This document shows, piece by piece, positions 24,546 to 36,850 of a stretch of 64,000 nt of DNA (its first letter is position 1; each line of letters begins with the position of its first letter). The translations under genes and the position numbers were made by a program. The stretch is taken from the NCBI GenBank assembly GCA_016806645.1, contig JACSYO010001998.1, positions 186,001 through 250,000 on the forward strand, written 5' to 3'. Source of the DNA: Ophiodon elongatus (Eukaryota; Chordata; Actinopteri; Perciformes; Hexagrammidae). The notes beneath the pieces are model-generated. The model was not told the origin of the DNA. It worked only from the letters and a program-made list of their open reading frames with translations, and did not search any database.

Positions 24546-24760
24546 TAGGCAAACAAAACCCACTGGGTTAGGGAAAGAAAACATTGTGCTCCGGCTAAAA
24601 ATAAGGACGTAAAATACATACGCAAACGAAGGAACATGAGTATGAAAACCACATCACAAACGTGACTTAAAAAACAAGTCAAGACATTTGGTTTCAGACG
24701 GGACACGAACACGGGTCTCCTGGGTGAAAGTTGTGTGTCAGTTTGACCAGGCCTGAATTG
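24546..24760 (+). repeat. Dispersed repeat, copy 1 of 3
   Basis: gggttagggaaagaaaac, acttggtttcagacgggac-like text and gggtctcctgggtgaaagtt match the copy at 31905-32100 (ttttggtttcacacgggac, ggggtcctgggggaaagtcc). A known style of teleost dispersed repeat; no coding. Confidence 0.5.
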
Positions 24761-25937
24761 ACACGCCAAAAGCACGAATGGTGTTGTGATCGCACACGAA
24801 ATAACTGAAGAAATGACCTCTAATGCATGAGGACGTGGCCGTGTTGCTGAGCATTGTGGTCAAGCTATTTCTGAATCCGTGCGTCGGTAACACAGAGTGA
24901 TGGGAATTATGGCTCTTTGAAGGGAGCCGGAATTTATGGGTCTGTTCCTTTCCGAGAGCCAGCTCACCATTCTTTTGTCTTTTCATAGCATATATAGCGT
25001 GGTAACCATAGCTTCAACCACAGCAATGGGACCGCCCACTCACGCTGTGGTCACTGCTGCTGCTCTGCAAAGATGGATCAGATGTAGCCAAAATGTTTTG
25101 TAAGGGAACACAAACATTTGTTGAGAAAGACAAATCCACTGTGACTCATCATCCAGGGATATCTTTCTCCGGCTTGGCAAAGCTCCTTCAGAGCCACAGA
25201 AGACATGATCCAGCATGCTCAGCAGTACTCCTCGTGACAAGTGAACTGATGCTGGTGTGTAAATCGGGGATCGGCCCAAACGGAGTTTGGGTTTGAGTAA
25301 AAGAGGGATGAGGGGTTGAGTGATGTGCAGAGTTTAATCCACCCACTGAAAAGAAAAGAGAAAAAATCTAACCTTTCCATCTTTTTGGTGGAATTTGAGA
25401 ATGCCACCTGCGGGCATTAACCGCTGATTGTCTCTAAAGTCAATCCTCACTCCATCTGAATTTAACCGGAACCACAAAGCTGCCTAAGTGCTGCATTACA
25501 TCTCCCCGCCTCACGAACGTAAACTGTAGCTGTAATTCATACATATGAATGAGCTCCGTTCATTACACTATCAATGACCCTCTGGACATTCCGCTGACAC
25601 GAACCCACGGGCCATGTCTGATTTATAAGACGAGGCTCGCACGCATCCGAGTCATGAATCAGAGGCATGAGACCCTCAGCTTCCCTTTGTCCGATTCTTC
25701 CAGTGTCTTCATATTGAACCCATGCATCTTTTGTGGGGATTTAAATACATTTTAGACATAGAATATTATAAAACACTGAATATTACAGAAGGCTAGCTGT
25801 TGTGAGGACTGCTCTGGAAATGCATACGATCAAAGCGTGCCTTGCTAAAGCGTGCTGGGCCAATAGCAACGAGGCAGTAATCAAGAAAAAAAAGAAATAC
25901 TTTTCACATCGAAACTTTTTTATTATACTGTTAAAGA

Positions 25938-26195
25938 GAAACCGAGTCCTGATGCAGCAGAAATAAATCACAGCTTGGTGTGTTTTAAGTAGCTGCTGCT
26001 GTACGTTACTGGGTCGTCCCAGTGCTGTCAGCCTGAATTGTGGCTCCTGCGTGCGTCTCCAAACCCTGCTGTGGTTTAAAGCCAGATCTCCGAGGCCTTC
26101 GGGGGGATGTTATAAACAGCCTGTGATGAGTCTAAAAGCTCCTGCGAGGCTTCCTCTTCACTGGATGCATCCCTGAATGCCCCTGTACTGTCAGG
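25938..26195 (+). repeat. Unknown dispersed repeat, inverted-pair member 1
   Basis: gagtcctgatgcagcag, cgttactgggtcgtcccagt, tggtttaaagccagatct, gagtctaaaagctcctgc and cccctgtactgtc align with the reverse complement of 32963-33207 over about 250 bp with small gaps. No coding or terminal motif recognised. Confidence 0.65.
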
Positions 26196-26669
26196 CTGCA
26201 TTTACACATGTCCTTGGCTCCCTGCACCCACATCTGACTGATAAATATTTGGAAAATACTTCCTGTCTTCCCTCTCCTTCCTATATTTCCTCTAGGTTCT
26301 CTCACATGGCGATTCCAGGAAACAAGCAAATTTTTTCCTTGCCTTTTGCGTTTAACTGACGTTGTAGTCCCAGAGAGCTGTCACAACTCAACAGGCAACC
26401 CGAGTCCATAGGAGCAGAGACTAGCAGGTAGGGTCAGCCCAGCCTTTTTAGTCCACTTTCAAGGAGGAGAGGGTGGAAATGGGCAGGTTTACAGCTTGTA
26501 CTTGGATGGTAATAGGGGAATCGGTAGTAGGTGTGCGAGTGGGCTGTTGAGATCAGGGGCCGGTATTTTAAAACGATCTCACAGGGTTGGGTTCGTTGGA
26601 TTGGATTGGATTTTGAGCTGATCTGGAAATTGGGTATTTTAAAGCAGATCCAAATATTTCTGATCCTGA

Positions 26670-26960
26670 ATAACACTGGGAGCAGAGGTGCTGTTTCAGC
26701 TGTTTTTGGGTCCTGCTCCTGTTGGCTCGGTTAGGGAGGGTTTGGCTTGTAATTGGTTTCCATTGGCTTTAGATTAGTGTAGCTCCTACTTTAAGTTTAA
26801 GTTATTTGTTTTAAACAGCAGCCTCTGGTCCCTTGCAGCTCGCTTCCCGGATGTGTTTTGCCTTGATCGGAGTTCCTTGAAAATAAAACAACTATGTTTT
26901 CCCATTTCCGACTGGTTATATGTTGCTTCCCCTTTCCCCCTAGTGAGCTGGGTTGTAACA
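26670..26960 (+). mobile_element. LTR-like fragment
   Basis: A T/G-rich stretch with gaaaataaaac at about 26879 followed by a pyrimidine-rich end and gctgggttgtaacacc at 26947-26962, the usual layout of an R/U5 end. The left boundary cannot be set. Confidence 0.35.
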
Positions 26961-28859
26961 CCATTACTCTAGATGCTCTTCAGACCATGCTGACAACATA
27001 AGGTACTAGGCACATACCTGCAATGCTGTTCGGAGCGTTTTGCTCCGTCACTATTGCTGTATCCTTGCCAAACACAAATGGAATGGGCAAAGGATGAACA
27101 TCTTTGGTGTGTCATTCCCAATTCAACCAGCAGGAGTCCTCTGTGTGTCCCAACCTGTTCCAGGCCCCTGATCAACAACCCACTCGCACGCCTGCTACTC
27201 ATTCCGTCCTTGTACAAGCTGCCTACCTGCCCATTCCCACCATCCCAGCCTTTAAGTCTGTTTTCTATCTGCCCTGTTTGTTGACCCCTACCTACCTTAT
27301 AGGACATCCTGCCTGCTTGTTTATGCTCCTTTGGAGATTTGACAACTTTTACCAGTTGCTGACCTTTACCTTGCCTTCGCCATCACGCAAAGTTTGCTTT
27401 TAATGTGACCGTCCTGCAGGTTTGTGTGTCCAAGCCTTGTTTTCACAGTATAATAAGCTAAACGGTATGTCAGCATTATGGGCATAACCTTGCAATCCTC
27501 GTTTTTAAATCAAATTGATAATTTAACTAAAGTCCACAACAATAAATTGTATAAGTGGAATTCCAGGAGCATTTGCAGAGAGTATTGTTTTTAGACAATA
27601 AGATAAGATTAAAACAGAATAATTAAAATGATATGATGTCAGACGTGATGCTTGTGAGTTATGCTTTCTGTTTTAATGTATTTTTTTACCCCCAAAGATC
27701 ATATTTGGAGTAGCTGTTAACGCCACCTCTCACTATGTGTCATACCAACTGAACAACCACATTCACACATACTTAAAGTGTAACTGCCGAAGCGCCCGCT
27801 TCATCTTTTGTTAGTAGGAGAACCCCACTGAGATTAAAGTGTTGCGTTTCCTCTTAATTAAAAATGTGACCAGCATGGGGATGCACTCTGCATCAGGAAC
27901 AGTCCAGTCACTAACCCAGAGGAGGCCTGATAACGTTTCACACATTTCTACCTTTGGTGATAACAGTTGTGCTGCTACAGACGTATATAAAACTTCAATT
28001 ACACTTCAAGATTCAATGAGATGAAATTAAATGTATTTCCAAACCTTAATCAATACTTTTTTTGAAGATGTTGATGTGAGAGCTGCACTGATTGATTTGT
28101 GGCCTGAGGAACAGTAGAAACTGCTGTTTTGGTTCTGAGCTGGTAGTACATTGGGTTTATCAGAGCTTAGTAACTAAATACTACTATACTACTATACTTA
28201 GTACTACGAGAGCCTTTAACGGACATGATTCAAGCATTTTATGTCCTATTTTTCTGTAATAACAAGTAAATCTGTTTTGTTTTCTTGCGATCATTTGTCA
28301 TCATTTTGAGAAAAAAAACATTGCTTCTTCATTGCTTAAAATGTTTGGGTTATCTATATCCTTTATAAATTAAAAAAGAAAATGTTTTTATTCTTTGATT
28401 TCTGTTTGATGGAAATATAATGGCTGATTAATTTGAGTTGAAGACATCTGACGACATACAGGCACAAAATGAAGCATTTTGACGGTATCAATTTAGAGGT
28501 ATTCAGTGTAAAAGTCCTATATTTGTACATTTAGATTATTTCGCTATATTAAGGTGCTATAAAAACATATTGCTCCATAATTCCTGACAATGGCTGATGT
28601 ATTTTACTTCAGAATATCTCAACGTATACTGAAATGACTTCAGATCTAATAAGAAATGTAATTATTTCATAGTAAAAAAATGCTCTATGCATGTAGTCAG
28701 AGATATCCTCAAGTCAAAAATATCAGCAATTGGCAAGAATTATGGAACAATGGGTTTTTATTGCACTTCAAGTATTCAGAAATGTAGCCAAGCTTTTTCA
28801 AATGTTTTTGATTGATACAGTAAAAATGCTTGATTTCAACCCAAACAACAAACAAGAGG
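26961..28859. other. Non-coding, unassigned
   Basis: A pyrimidine-rich segment at 27120-27400 (ctgcctgcttg, ccttgccttcgcc) may be another LTR-like remnant. The rest is AT-rich without features. Confidence 0.3.
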
Positions 28860-28990
28860 AAACAACCTTTTGTTTTCTTGTGACAGCGAGTTAATTATCT
28901 TCTTATCTCGTGAAAACAAAGCTTGTTTTCTCTAGTTAATGACATAATTATCTTGTGATTTCGAGATAACGGTATTAAAAAATTCTCTCG
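28860..28990. repeat. TTATCTCG-type dispersed repeat
   Basis: gttaattatcttcttatctc, gtgaaaacaaagcttg and cataattatcttgtgatttc plus gagataacg form an imperfectly self-complementary block of a type widely dispersed in teleost genomes. Confidence 0.4.
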
Positions 28991-31049
28991 GCTTTGGTAG
29001 AAAACAGCTGCCAGCTGCTGCTCATGAACCAGAGAGGAAATGTGGCATAGAACCGACACCGAGAGCTAAACGAGGCTAAAAAGCTACATGGAGTTTTAGA
29101 GTCAACATAATGCAGCTCAGTATTTTCCACTTGTACTTTAAAATAAATGTTGCATTTAAAACTGGGCTGGGTGTATATTAGTATGCAGCGTGCAAGTCGG
29201 ATCTCATTTCCACGGTGTGCGCTGCATGCACTCACACATTGTGCTAAAGTGTGTTTCAGGTGGAGTAATATCTAGCCCAGCGATATTTCTTCTGATAGTG
29301 ACTCATTATGTCCCTCGCCATACGAATCCTTTCTAAATGCACTGCGAGTATGAGGAGAACCCACGGCCGGTTTAAATGTGTAGCCGACAGTAACAATATC
29401 TCTGCTGTGTGCCTTGTGGAATGACAGTTTTCACTCTTTACAAAGCGATTACGTTGATGGATTTTGTTATTAAAGCATATTTTGTAAAGCCCTAATGAGA
29501 TCTGTAATCAAATGAGCACTGGCCTTATTTAACAGGCTCCGCATCAATAATGTATCACAGCATCCGAACATCAAACAGCTCTTTGAGCTGGTGCTGGTAA
29601 TTCTAACCTCCACTCCTCTCCCCCCCACCCCTCCTCTGTCAGCCTTGTCATGACCAGTTATTTCCTTCTCAAAAGATGAAAAATAACATCAGCAATATCT
29701 TTCCAAGGCTGTGATCAAGCTGCGACCTTTCCAGATATTCTTTCTCCACCCCCAATGTTTCTCTGGCTCTCAGGCTAAAGTGTTTGTCCGATTTCCTGCT
29801 CGTTATATATATATACATTAACAGGCGTCAGGGTCTGCGGAGTTCACGGCACTCGGATGCTTCTGATGGGTCTCGTCTCGTCTCCACCTCGGCCAATCTC
29901 CCTCAGAGAGAAAGATGAGGGACAACACAAGGGGCCTATACCTCCACTGGTGGCCCCCGTGAGCCACAACACATTAGTGGAGGGATGCACAATGGTTACT
30001 ACTTGTGGGGCAAATAATTTAAGCAAGTAATTAGTTTTTCAAGAGGGTGGCACCAAGAGAAAGGCTGTGTTATGTAAATCAGGAGGTTTTTTATGTCTCT
30101 GTACGGAGGCAGTTTGATCCCAAGATCAAGGACTACTCTAGATTTTCGTCCTTTGAGATGTTTCTCAGACAGATAAGCCGATCGTGAGATCAGAATTCTT
30201 CCCTCGACTTGGCCATGAGACATGGAAGACTACACGTTGGACCCTGACCCATCACGCCTTTCCATCTTGAATAACTTGCGTCTCCTCTCAGTGTTTACAG
30301 ACAGTTGTGTGCAGAGGACAAATGTCATCATGTCACAGAAGCTGTCAAACTAGACAAGGGAGGCCAAAAAAATCTAAAATATACTTTGACACGCTTACCT
30401 GGGATACAATGAGTTTGTCAGGTGGAAAAACATAAAGGTTGACTATCAGTAGTTTTTGGGTGGTCAAATGCACCAACATTACCATGGTTACCAGTGTTAT
30501 TTGGATCTTTCTTCCACTTGTGTGTTTGTGTATCTGCTTTCTCCTCATTTTAATATGTCCCTTGCAGAACAAAGCAATCTGTTTTATATCAGAAAGGTAT
30601 CCATCAGCAGGGAGAGCAAAGGTGACAGCAAGTGACACAGCGCTGAATATCAATGGCTCTTGGAATTTGAAGCCATTGTATGAAAATGGAACTTGTTTAT
30701 AAAACTGTAAGTCAGGGTTAAGCCTTGCGCGTGTGCTGGTACCCTTACATGTTACCATAGTAACACCATAGTATACAAATTACATCTTTCTTGTTTTTAA
30801 TACAATTTGGACTTTTTTACTGAAGAGACAATGAGCGCTGTATCGCTCGCTGTGAGAGAGACAGAGAGATTAGGTGGGTGCTGGTGTACTATCTATCGCA
30901 CGCAACGTTTCTACAAGTTACTGATAATATTAATAAGCTCATCAACGTTTGTATGAAGCTTTGAACTACTCTGTACAGCCCAAGTAGTCTGTGTGCCCTC
31001 TGGACAATATAACCATCATGCGCAAGGAATCGCAAAGAGGTTTTCATTT
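28991..31049. other. Non-coding; possible conserved element at 29300-29600
   Basis: 29300-29600 is unique, of even composition, with ATTA/TAAT cores. The remainder is unassigned; open frames at 30345-30758 show no family features. Confidence 0.3.
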
Positions 31050-31172
31050 AGGGAACGCAAAAGTACAATCAAGTTACTTTTCTCAGTAGGCAATGCCGTA
31101 ACGCAAGTTACTTTTTATTGGCAATAACGCTGTAATGTAATAAGTTACTGTTAACGGTAACTTTACCCGACG
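31050..31172. repeat. Non-autonomous hAT-like fragment
   Basis: agttacttttctcagtaggc, aacgctgtaatgtaataagt and ggtaactttacccgacgctg match the common fish repeat ending CAGTGTTGGG on the other strand. Only the right terminus is present. Confidence 0.45.
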
Positions 31173-31904
31173 CTGCTCATGTCACATATCTACTATCACA
31201 CAGTCGGATGTTGGTCCACAAAGTGGCGCAATCGTGATCATACTGTAATCACCCCCTTTTACAGAGAGAAATCTGTGACACCATCATGTCATGCAAGAAC
31301 AGATTCTTCTTTTGTAACACGAGTGAAGAAAAGACACTAACCACACACTACATAGCTTTGTGAGATCTGTTCTTTCTTTACTTCAGCCAATATACAGAGA
31401 CCATTTGTGCAAAATTAGCCCCTTCAAGCCCTTTCCTATTAGATATTATAGAAGAAATAGCATTTAGTTATTACATTAGTCCGTTAACAGCCGAGGACCA
31501 ACAGCAATCTCATTAAATAATTTATTTGTTTGCACATTTTTGCCGTTAAGCAACAGTTGAAATTTAACAGTCGCAAGTCAGTGTAATCCTGAGTTGAGTG
31601 ACCTGAACTGGATGTCGTGGTTACATGTCACGTCTCCTGTGTTTTTTTGTTGAAGCCGGATTTAGGTCTGTAGCACAAAAACACTCCAGCTTGGTTTCAA
31701 GGGCAACACGCAGCGCGGCTTCATCAGGAAGCATCGTGTAATGCTGGGGAGCTGATGTGATAACATTTCTGCTCTCCTGGAGAGGCAACCCTGTCTCCTC
31801 CAAAATCACTTTCCAATACAACTAAACATGTCTTTCCACTGTCTTATTTTCCCAGGGGTGTAGCACCCCCTCCTGGTCTCCTAAAAAATACAATTACTTA
31901 TACA

Positions 31905-32100
31905 AAAACAAAATTACTTGGTTAGGTTAAGTAAAATGTGGTTTGTCTTTAAGTACATTTGTGACATTATTTAAGTTACAGACAAAGCTTTAAGGTTCAG
32001 ATAAGTCAACATTGACTTTTGGTTTCACACGGGACACAAACATCGGGGTCCTGGGGGAAAGTCCTGTGTTTGTTTGAACCAACAGTCCACCCCAACCTCC
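31905..32100 (+). repeat. Dispersed repeat, copy 2 of 3
   Basis: acaaaattacttggttagg, caacattgacttttggtttc and acacgggacacaaac followed by gtcctgggggaaagtcctgt. Same family and orientation as 24546-24760. Confidence 0.5.
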
Positions 32101-32962
32101 TCCCTACATGGACATCAGCAGACTATGACTGGAAACATATTCGTGATCCAAAAACATAAGTAATCAGGCACAAAGTAGGTTTCCTGCTATACGTTATTCA
32201 CAATGCAGTTTTGCTGTATGGGAACGTAATTTTTAGGAGATGAAGCTGTGAGAGATGACCCACTGTTATGCAGGGAAATAATCTGTGTGTAGGAGCCTTA
32301 AATTCCAGCAAACACAGTTGGCAAGTGCTTGTTGGAAGCCAGAGAGGGATGAGGTTCTTGCCGTTCTCACACTGGTTGGTCACCTGGCTGAAGGAGGTTG
32401 ATTGCCTCCTGGTGAAGCGCTCCACTAACTGGTAAAAAAGAAGCAGCAGTTGAAACCAAATGTATCAGAGGGGAAACTTTTCCCCAGACCAACAGTTAAT
32501 TAAGCAGGGACAATAACTGCAGGACAGTAACTAGATGCAAATACAGACATTCAGAAGTCAACGCACAACCCCGGGCTTTCTACCTGCACTCCCTTAACCC
32601 AGAGGAAAAACCGACACCCAGTTTCAAGGGCCAATATGAGCCGACGAACAGAAGCACTGGACAGAGTCCATCCGCATACTCTGTCTGGCTGCGCAGTGTT
32701 TTCCTGCAGGATGAGCTGGTGGCGCAGTCAATGGGTACGAAAATGAGTATTTCTCGATGATGTATTCATGTCGAAACCTCAAACCTACTGAAAGTCCTCA
32801 GTTGGACTTATATCAGCTCAGTAACTACGATGGAACCCATGGCGACACCAGTATGACCATGTAAGAGAAACATTAACAACAAAACAAACTAGAACTCACG
32901 ACAGAAATATGTATTTTATTCAACCATGTAACAGTACAAGTAAAAATACTTGAATTATTGAG

Positions 32963-33207
32963 TGGGACAGTACAGGGACATTCAGGGGTGATCTCAGTAA
33001 CTAGGAAACCTTGCAGGAGCTTTTAGACTCACCGTTTATAACATACCCTCTGCATTGAGGACTCAGATCTGGCTTTAAACCACAGCGGGACTCAGAAGCA
33101 CACAGGAAGCAGTATCCGGCTGACAGCACTGGGACAACCCAGTAATGTACTGAGGCAGTTACTTAAAATACTTCTGCTGTGATGTATTTTGCTGCATCAG
33201 GACTCTT
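32963..33207 (-). repeat. Unknown dispersed repeat, inverted-pair member 2
   Basis: The reverse complement reads GAGTCCTGATGCAGC, CATTACTGGGTTGTCCCAGT, TGGTTTAAAGCCAGATCT, GAGTCTAAAAGCTCCTGC and TCCCTGTACTGTC, matching 25938-26195 in the opposite orientation. Divergence suggests two old insertions rather than a recent inversion. Confidence 0.65.
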
Positions 33208-33339
33208 AAAAAGCTTCTTGAAGAAATAAACTAAAGTCAAAAACCTTCATGTTCATTTACGACATGCTAATTAAACAATCTGCAGGGTTGGTTGGTACTC
33301 TGGATACAACATTTTTATTCCAACATTAGCCGTAGCCAG

Positions 33340-33430
33340 GCCCGGCCCTGACCTTCATGGGCCCAAAGCTAAATTCTGCCACGGGCCCTCCTACCCGACC
33401 CGTGAGCCATGTAAACCATTTGCCGTTGCC
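33340..33430. repeat. Possible hAT-like terminus
   Basis: caggcccggccctgaccttc followed by gggcccaaagc resembles the CAGGGCCGGCCCT terminus of a common fish element. The other end is not seen. Confidence 0.3.
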
Positions 33431-33769
33431 ACACAGTCGCACTTGACACCCCAGTTCTCCCACTACATCTAATTCTTTGCTCAACCCGTCGGTCTAAGAA
33501 TATGTAGACCTATACAGAACAGAATGAGGTACATTTATTGAATAGAATATGTTCTACAGAGTCTTAAGATGTGTGAAGAATATGGTCCTCAGCTCCTGAA
33601 GAATATATCCCTCGAGACGCACGACAAAGAGGCCGAGCCCCAGTGATGAATCCGCTAATAAACAAAGCTGAATGCTGGTTCGAAGTTTAAGTAAAAAAGT
33701 ATTTACTTTAAAATGAAAACAATTACACCTTAAATACAAAATATGAAAAATAACAAATGTTTCATGAAG

Positions 33770-34300
33770 CAGGAACGCGCACAGGTCCTCTCCGTTCCAG
33801 CTGCGCAACTCCCGTCACGTGGCATTGTCTCGTCCCTAAAAGTCCTTTGGAACGCATTTTTAGTGCGTCATCCTGCTGCGACCCTGCGCAGTTCTGCCTC
33901 CGGTTTTGCGAGAGCGGCCGCAACTGCGTATTGTACAATACTTCGTTCAATGTCCTGGTACTGCGTAATGTACAATGTCCTGGTACTGCGTAATGTACAA
34001 TGTCCTGGTACTGCGTAATGTACAATGTCCTGGTACTGCGTAATGTACAATGTTCTTCGTTCAATGTCTTGGTACAATTTATACACACGCGGATTATGAA
34101 ATAGTTTAAACACACGGTAAATATGAAATAGTTTAAACACACGGCAATTATGAAACTGTCTAAACACACCGATTATGAAATAGTTTAAACATACGGTAAT
34201 TATGAAATAGTCTGAACACACTGATTATGAAATAGTCTGAAATAATGGCATAAAATAGTTGCTTTAGGAGCTTTTCCATTTAACCTTAACAGATGAGTGA
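33770..34300 (-). repeat. Structured dispersed element with two tandem arrays
   Basis: Contains four head-to-tail 25-bp units (caatgtcctggtactgcgta plus atgta) at 33948-34047, then about six 26-28-bp units around attatgaaatagtttaaaca at 34084-34241, then a unique end (gctttaggagcttttccatt). The reverse complement of the second array, its end and part of the left GC-rich section reappear at 63601-63900. The short open frames here are products of the arrays. Confidence 0.7.
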
Positions 34301-35924
34301 ATATTAGCATTAACAATTATAAGAGATTGTTGAAAAATTTCCTTTTTTTATACATTATACTTGTAGTGACTTTAACATCCATCCATTTTATATCCTAAAG
34401 CCACTGGGGGGTGAACGGTAGAACCTGTTCGGACGTGTGTTTTGCCACCAACAAATGATTGTCTGGCTCTCTGTATCTGTTGATTCCGCTGCTTCGTGAC
34501 ATCATAACATAAAATCAGCGATGTTAAATATACTTTAAATAAATGAATCTTACATGCTTGCACAACACAGGATACCACAAAACGACAGGATAAGCCACGA
34601 CCTCATGGCTCACGTTGACACAACCACGGTCAAAAACTGTTGGCTTCCATCCACACACACCTGTTCTCATTACCTGGCACTTACTTATATATAAGCCCTT
34701 TTCTGTTAATGTGCCACCCTGTGTTTAATGTAGGAACTGCATATCCACACTCACCCTGTGTTTCCCTCAAAGATAAAATAAAGCAACAAAAATACATTAT
34801 GGCTCCAACAATACTGTTTATACTATGGCCTGGCTGAAAAGGCTACTTGATGGTCATTCTTTAGTGAGAGCATGCATCCATATTACCCTGCAGTATGCAA
34901 CGCTAATCAGCATTTTAACAGTTAAACTCTCCATCTTGCATTAATCCAGAGTTACTGTAACTATATCTGGACTGAGGGATGAAATAAGCATCGTCTTGCT
35001 TTAAAATGATCCGTGTCTATGAGGAGGGCCATCAGGCCCATGTAATTCTGGACTGGTCCCTACAGAGGCTGCTGCTGGAGTTTCATTTCATGCACACGCA
35101 TATGAACGCATGTTAAGCATCTCAAGAAAAAGAATGCCAATCAAAGGAGAATGTCATTATTTTTGTAATGCATTTTAGTTATGACATTTTACCCGTCAAG
35201 TTAACTAATGCAATCCAGTTGCATAGCCAGACAATTATTTTATTGTTGCTGTAAAATATCACCAATGAAACTGAGCACTTCCTCCATAAATGTTCCACAT
35301 TAAAAGCAATCGAGTGTCCCAAAGGCCAATCTCTCCTGTTACCAGCAGGGTTATAATTTAAAATTTTGGATTGTGGATTTTGTCACTCATCTCCTACACT
35401 TGAGCCATGCTTAGAATGCATCACTTTAAACCCTGTAGGGAGAGAGAGGGGGATTAAGAGCATTGTGTACAGACAGACATGGAAAAACCTAAAACATACT
35501 TACATTTTGATCTAATTTTACTAATTGGTCTTGCTTTTGACAAGAAAAAAAAGAAAAAAAAATATAGAAAAGAAAATATCTTTGCAACTATAATGTGACA
35601 TGACCAAAAAGGAAAATAGTTTACATTCAAGAAAATATCTCAAACCAACTGAAGCGGTCCAAAACGACCAAAGGAGCCAACACACACTGAAAATCTAACT
35701 TTATAATTACACTGTTGTCATGACTTAATAATTGTATTCCCCTTTAATTTTAGGTTGTCAGTCTGGAATTAACGGGGGCTAGTAACGTGACTCCTATCAA
35801 TTTGTGTTGTAAATGAGTTAGAAGCATCAACAAGTCTCCCCTCCTGTCCATAAAAGCCTACATACATATTCTCATTATTCAAAAGACCTCAGTTATTTCA
35901 CCCAATCACAGGGCTGGCTGCTAT
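34301..35924. other. Non-coding; possible conserved element at 35150-35420
   Basis: Unique AT-rich sequence without repeat hallmarks or splice-bordered frames. Confidence 0.3.
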
Positions 35925-36850
35925 AATAATAATAATCTTATTTGTATAGCACTTTTTAAGCTCGGAACACACTGTTCTTTCCATAGACAGCCGATCACAC
36001 CAATACACAGTATCAAGAAATAAAAACACCAAAATAAAAGCACACAATTAAAATTTAAATACATTGCAGATGAATCATCCCAAAGCATACAAGGTAGGAC
36101 AGGTGGAACTATTAAAATAAACTTAAAATCAAGTGGGTTGCACAACAGAGCTACAATTAAAAATAAATGAATAAATAAATAGTCAGACGAAAAGGCAAAT
36201 CGGTAAAAATGTGTCTTAAGACAGGATTTAAAAGCGGAATTAGTGTCAGCCGATCGGATACTAACTGGAAGAAATGTTCCAAAACTGGGGTGCCAGTACA
36301 GCAAACCCTCGATCAGCCTTAGACCTTAACCTGGACTCTGGAACAGCGAGCAGGCCTAACCCAGTGGATCTGTGAGGCTGTCTTGGACCGTAGGGAGTTA
36401 ATAGTTCACTGATGTATTCTGGCGCCCGGCTATGCAAAGCCTTGTAAGTGATGTATACAATTTTAAAACGGATTCTAAAGGAAATTGGTAACCAGTGCAG
36501 GGAGGCTAAAACTGGGGTGATGTGAGAAGAGGGTTTGGTCTTTGTTAGTAGTCTGGCTGCTGAGTTCCTCACAGTCTGAAGTTTAGCTACATCTCTGGCA
36601 CTGAGGCAGGTAAACAAGGCATTACAACAGTCCAGTCGTGTGGAAATAAAAGCATGGATCATTTTGTCTGTATTGCTAAAAGATAACATTTCTCAGATTT
36701 TAGAGATATTCCTGAGTTGGTTGAAACATGATCGTACCAATTTTTGTGTGTTATGTCCAAAGCTTATCTCACTGTCAAAAGTAACACCCATGTTCTTAGC
36801 AGTGCCCTTAATATTTGAGGTAAGGGGACCAAGCACTGGCTTTTTGGTGT
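35925..36850 (-). pseudogene. L2-like LINE ORF2 C-terminal remnant with 3' end
   Basis: Read on the minus strand: GVTFDSEISF, LVRSCFNQLRNISKI, then HAFISTRLDCCNALFTCL, KLQTVRNSAARLLTKTK, HITPVLASLHWLPISFRI, YKALHSRAPEYISELL and RSRLRSKADRGFAVLAP. A shift near 36280 leads to the next frame with LPVSIRSADTNSAFKSCLKT. Minus-strand AAAAAGTGCTATACAAATAA with (ATT)n at 35925-35960 is the usual 3' terminus. These are the post-polymerase motifs of L2/CR1-type LINEs. 5'-truncated and frameshifted, so inactive. Confidence 0.85.

Noticed and set aside
30345..30758. 137-codon minus-strand frame
   Set aside because: No recognisable motif; overlaps another frame on the opposite strand of similar quality.
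33948..34241. Regularly repeated units resembling a CRISPR array
   Set aside because: Units are contiguous without unique spacers, and the host is a eukaryote; these are tandem repeats.
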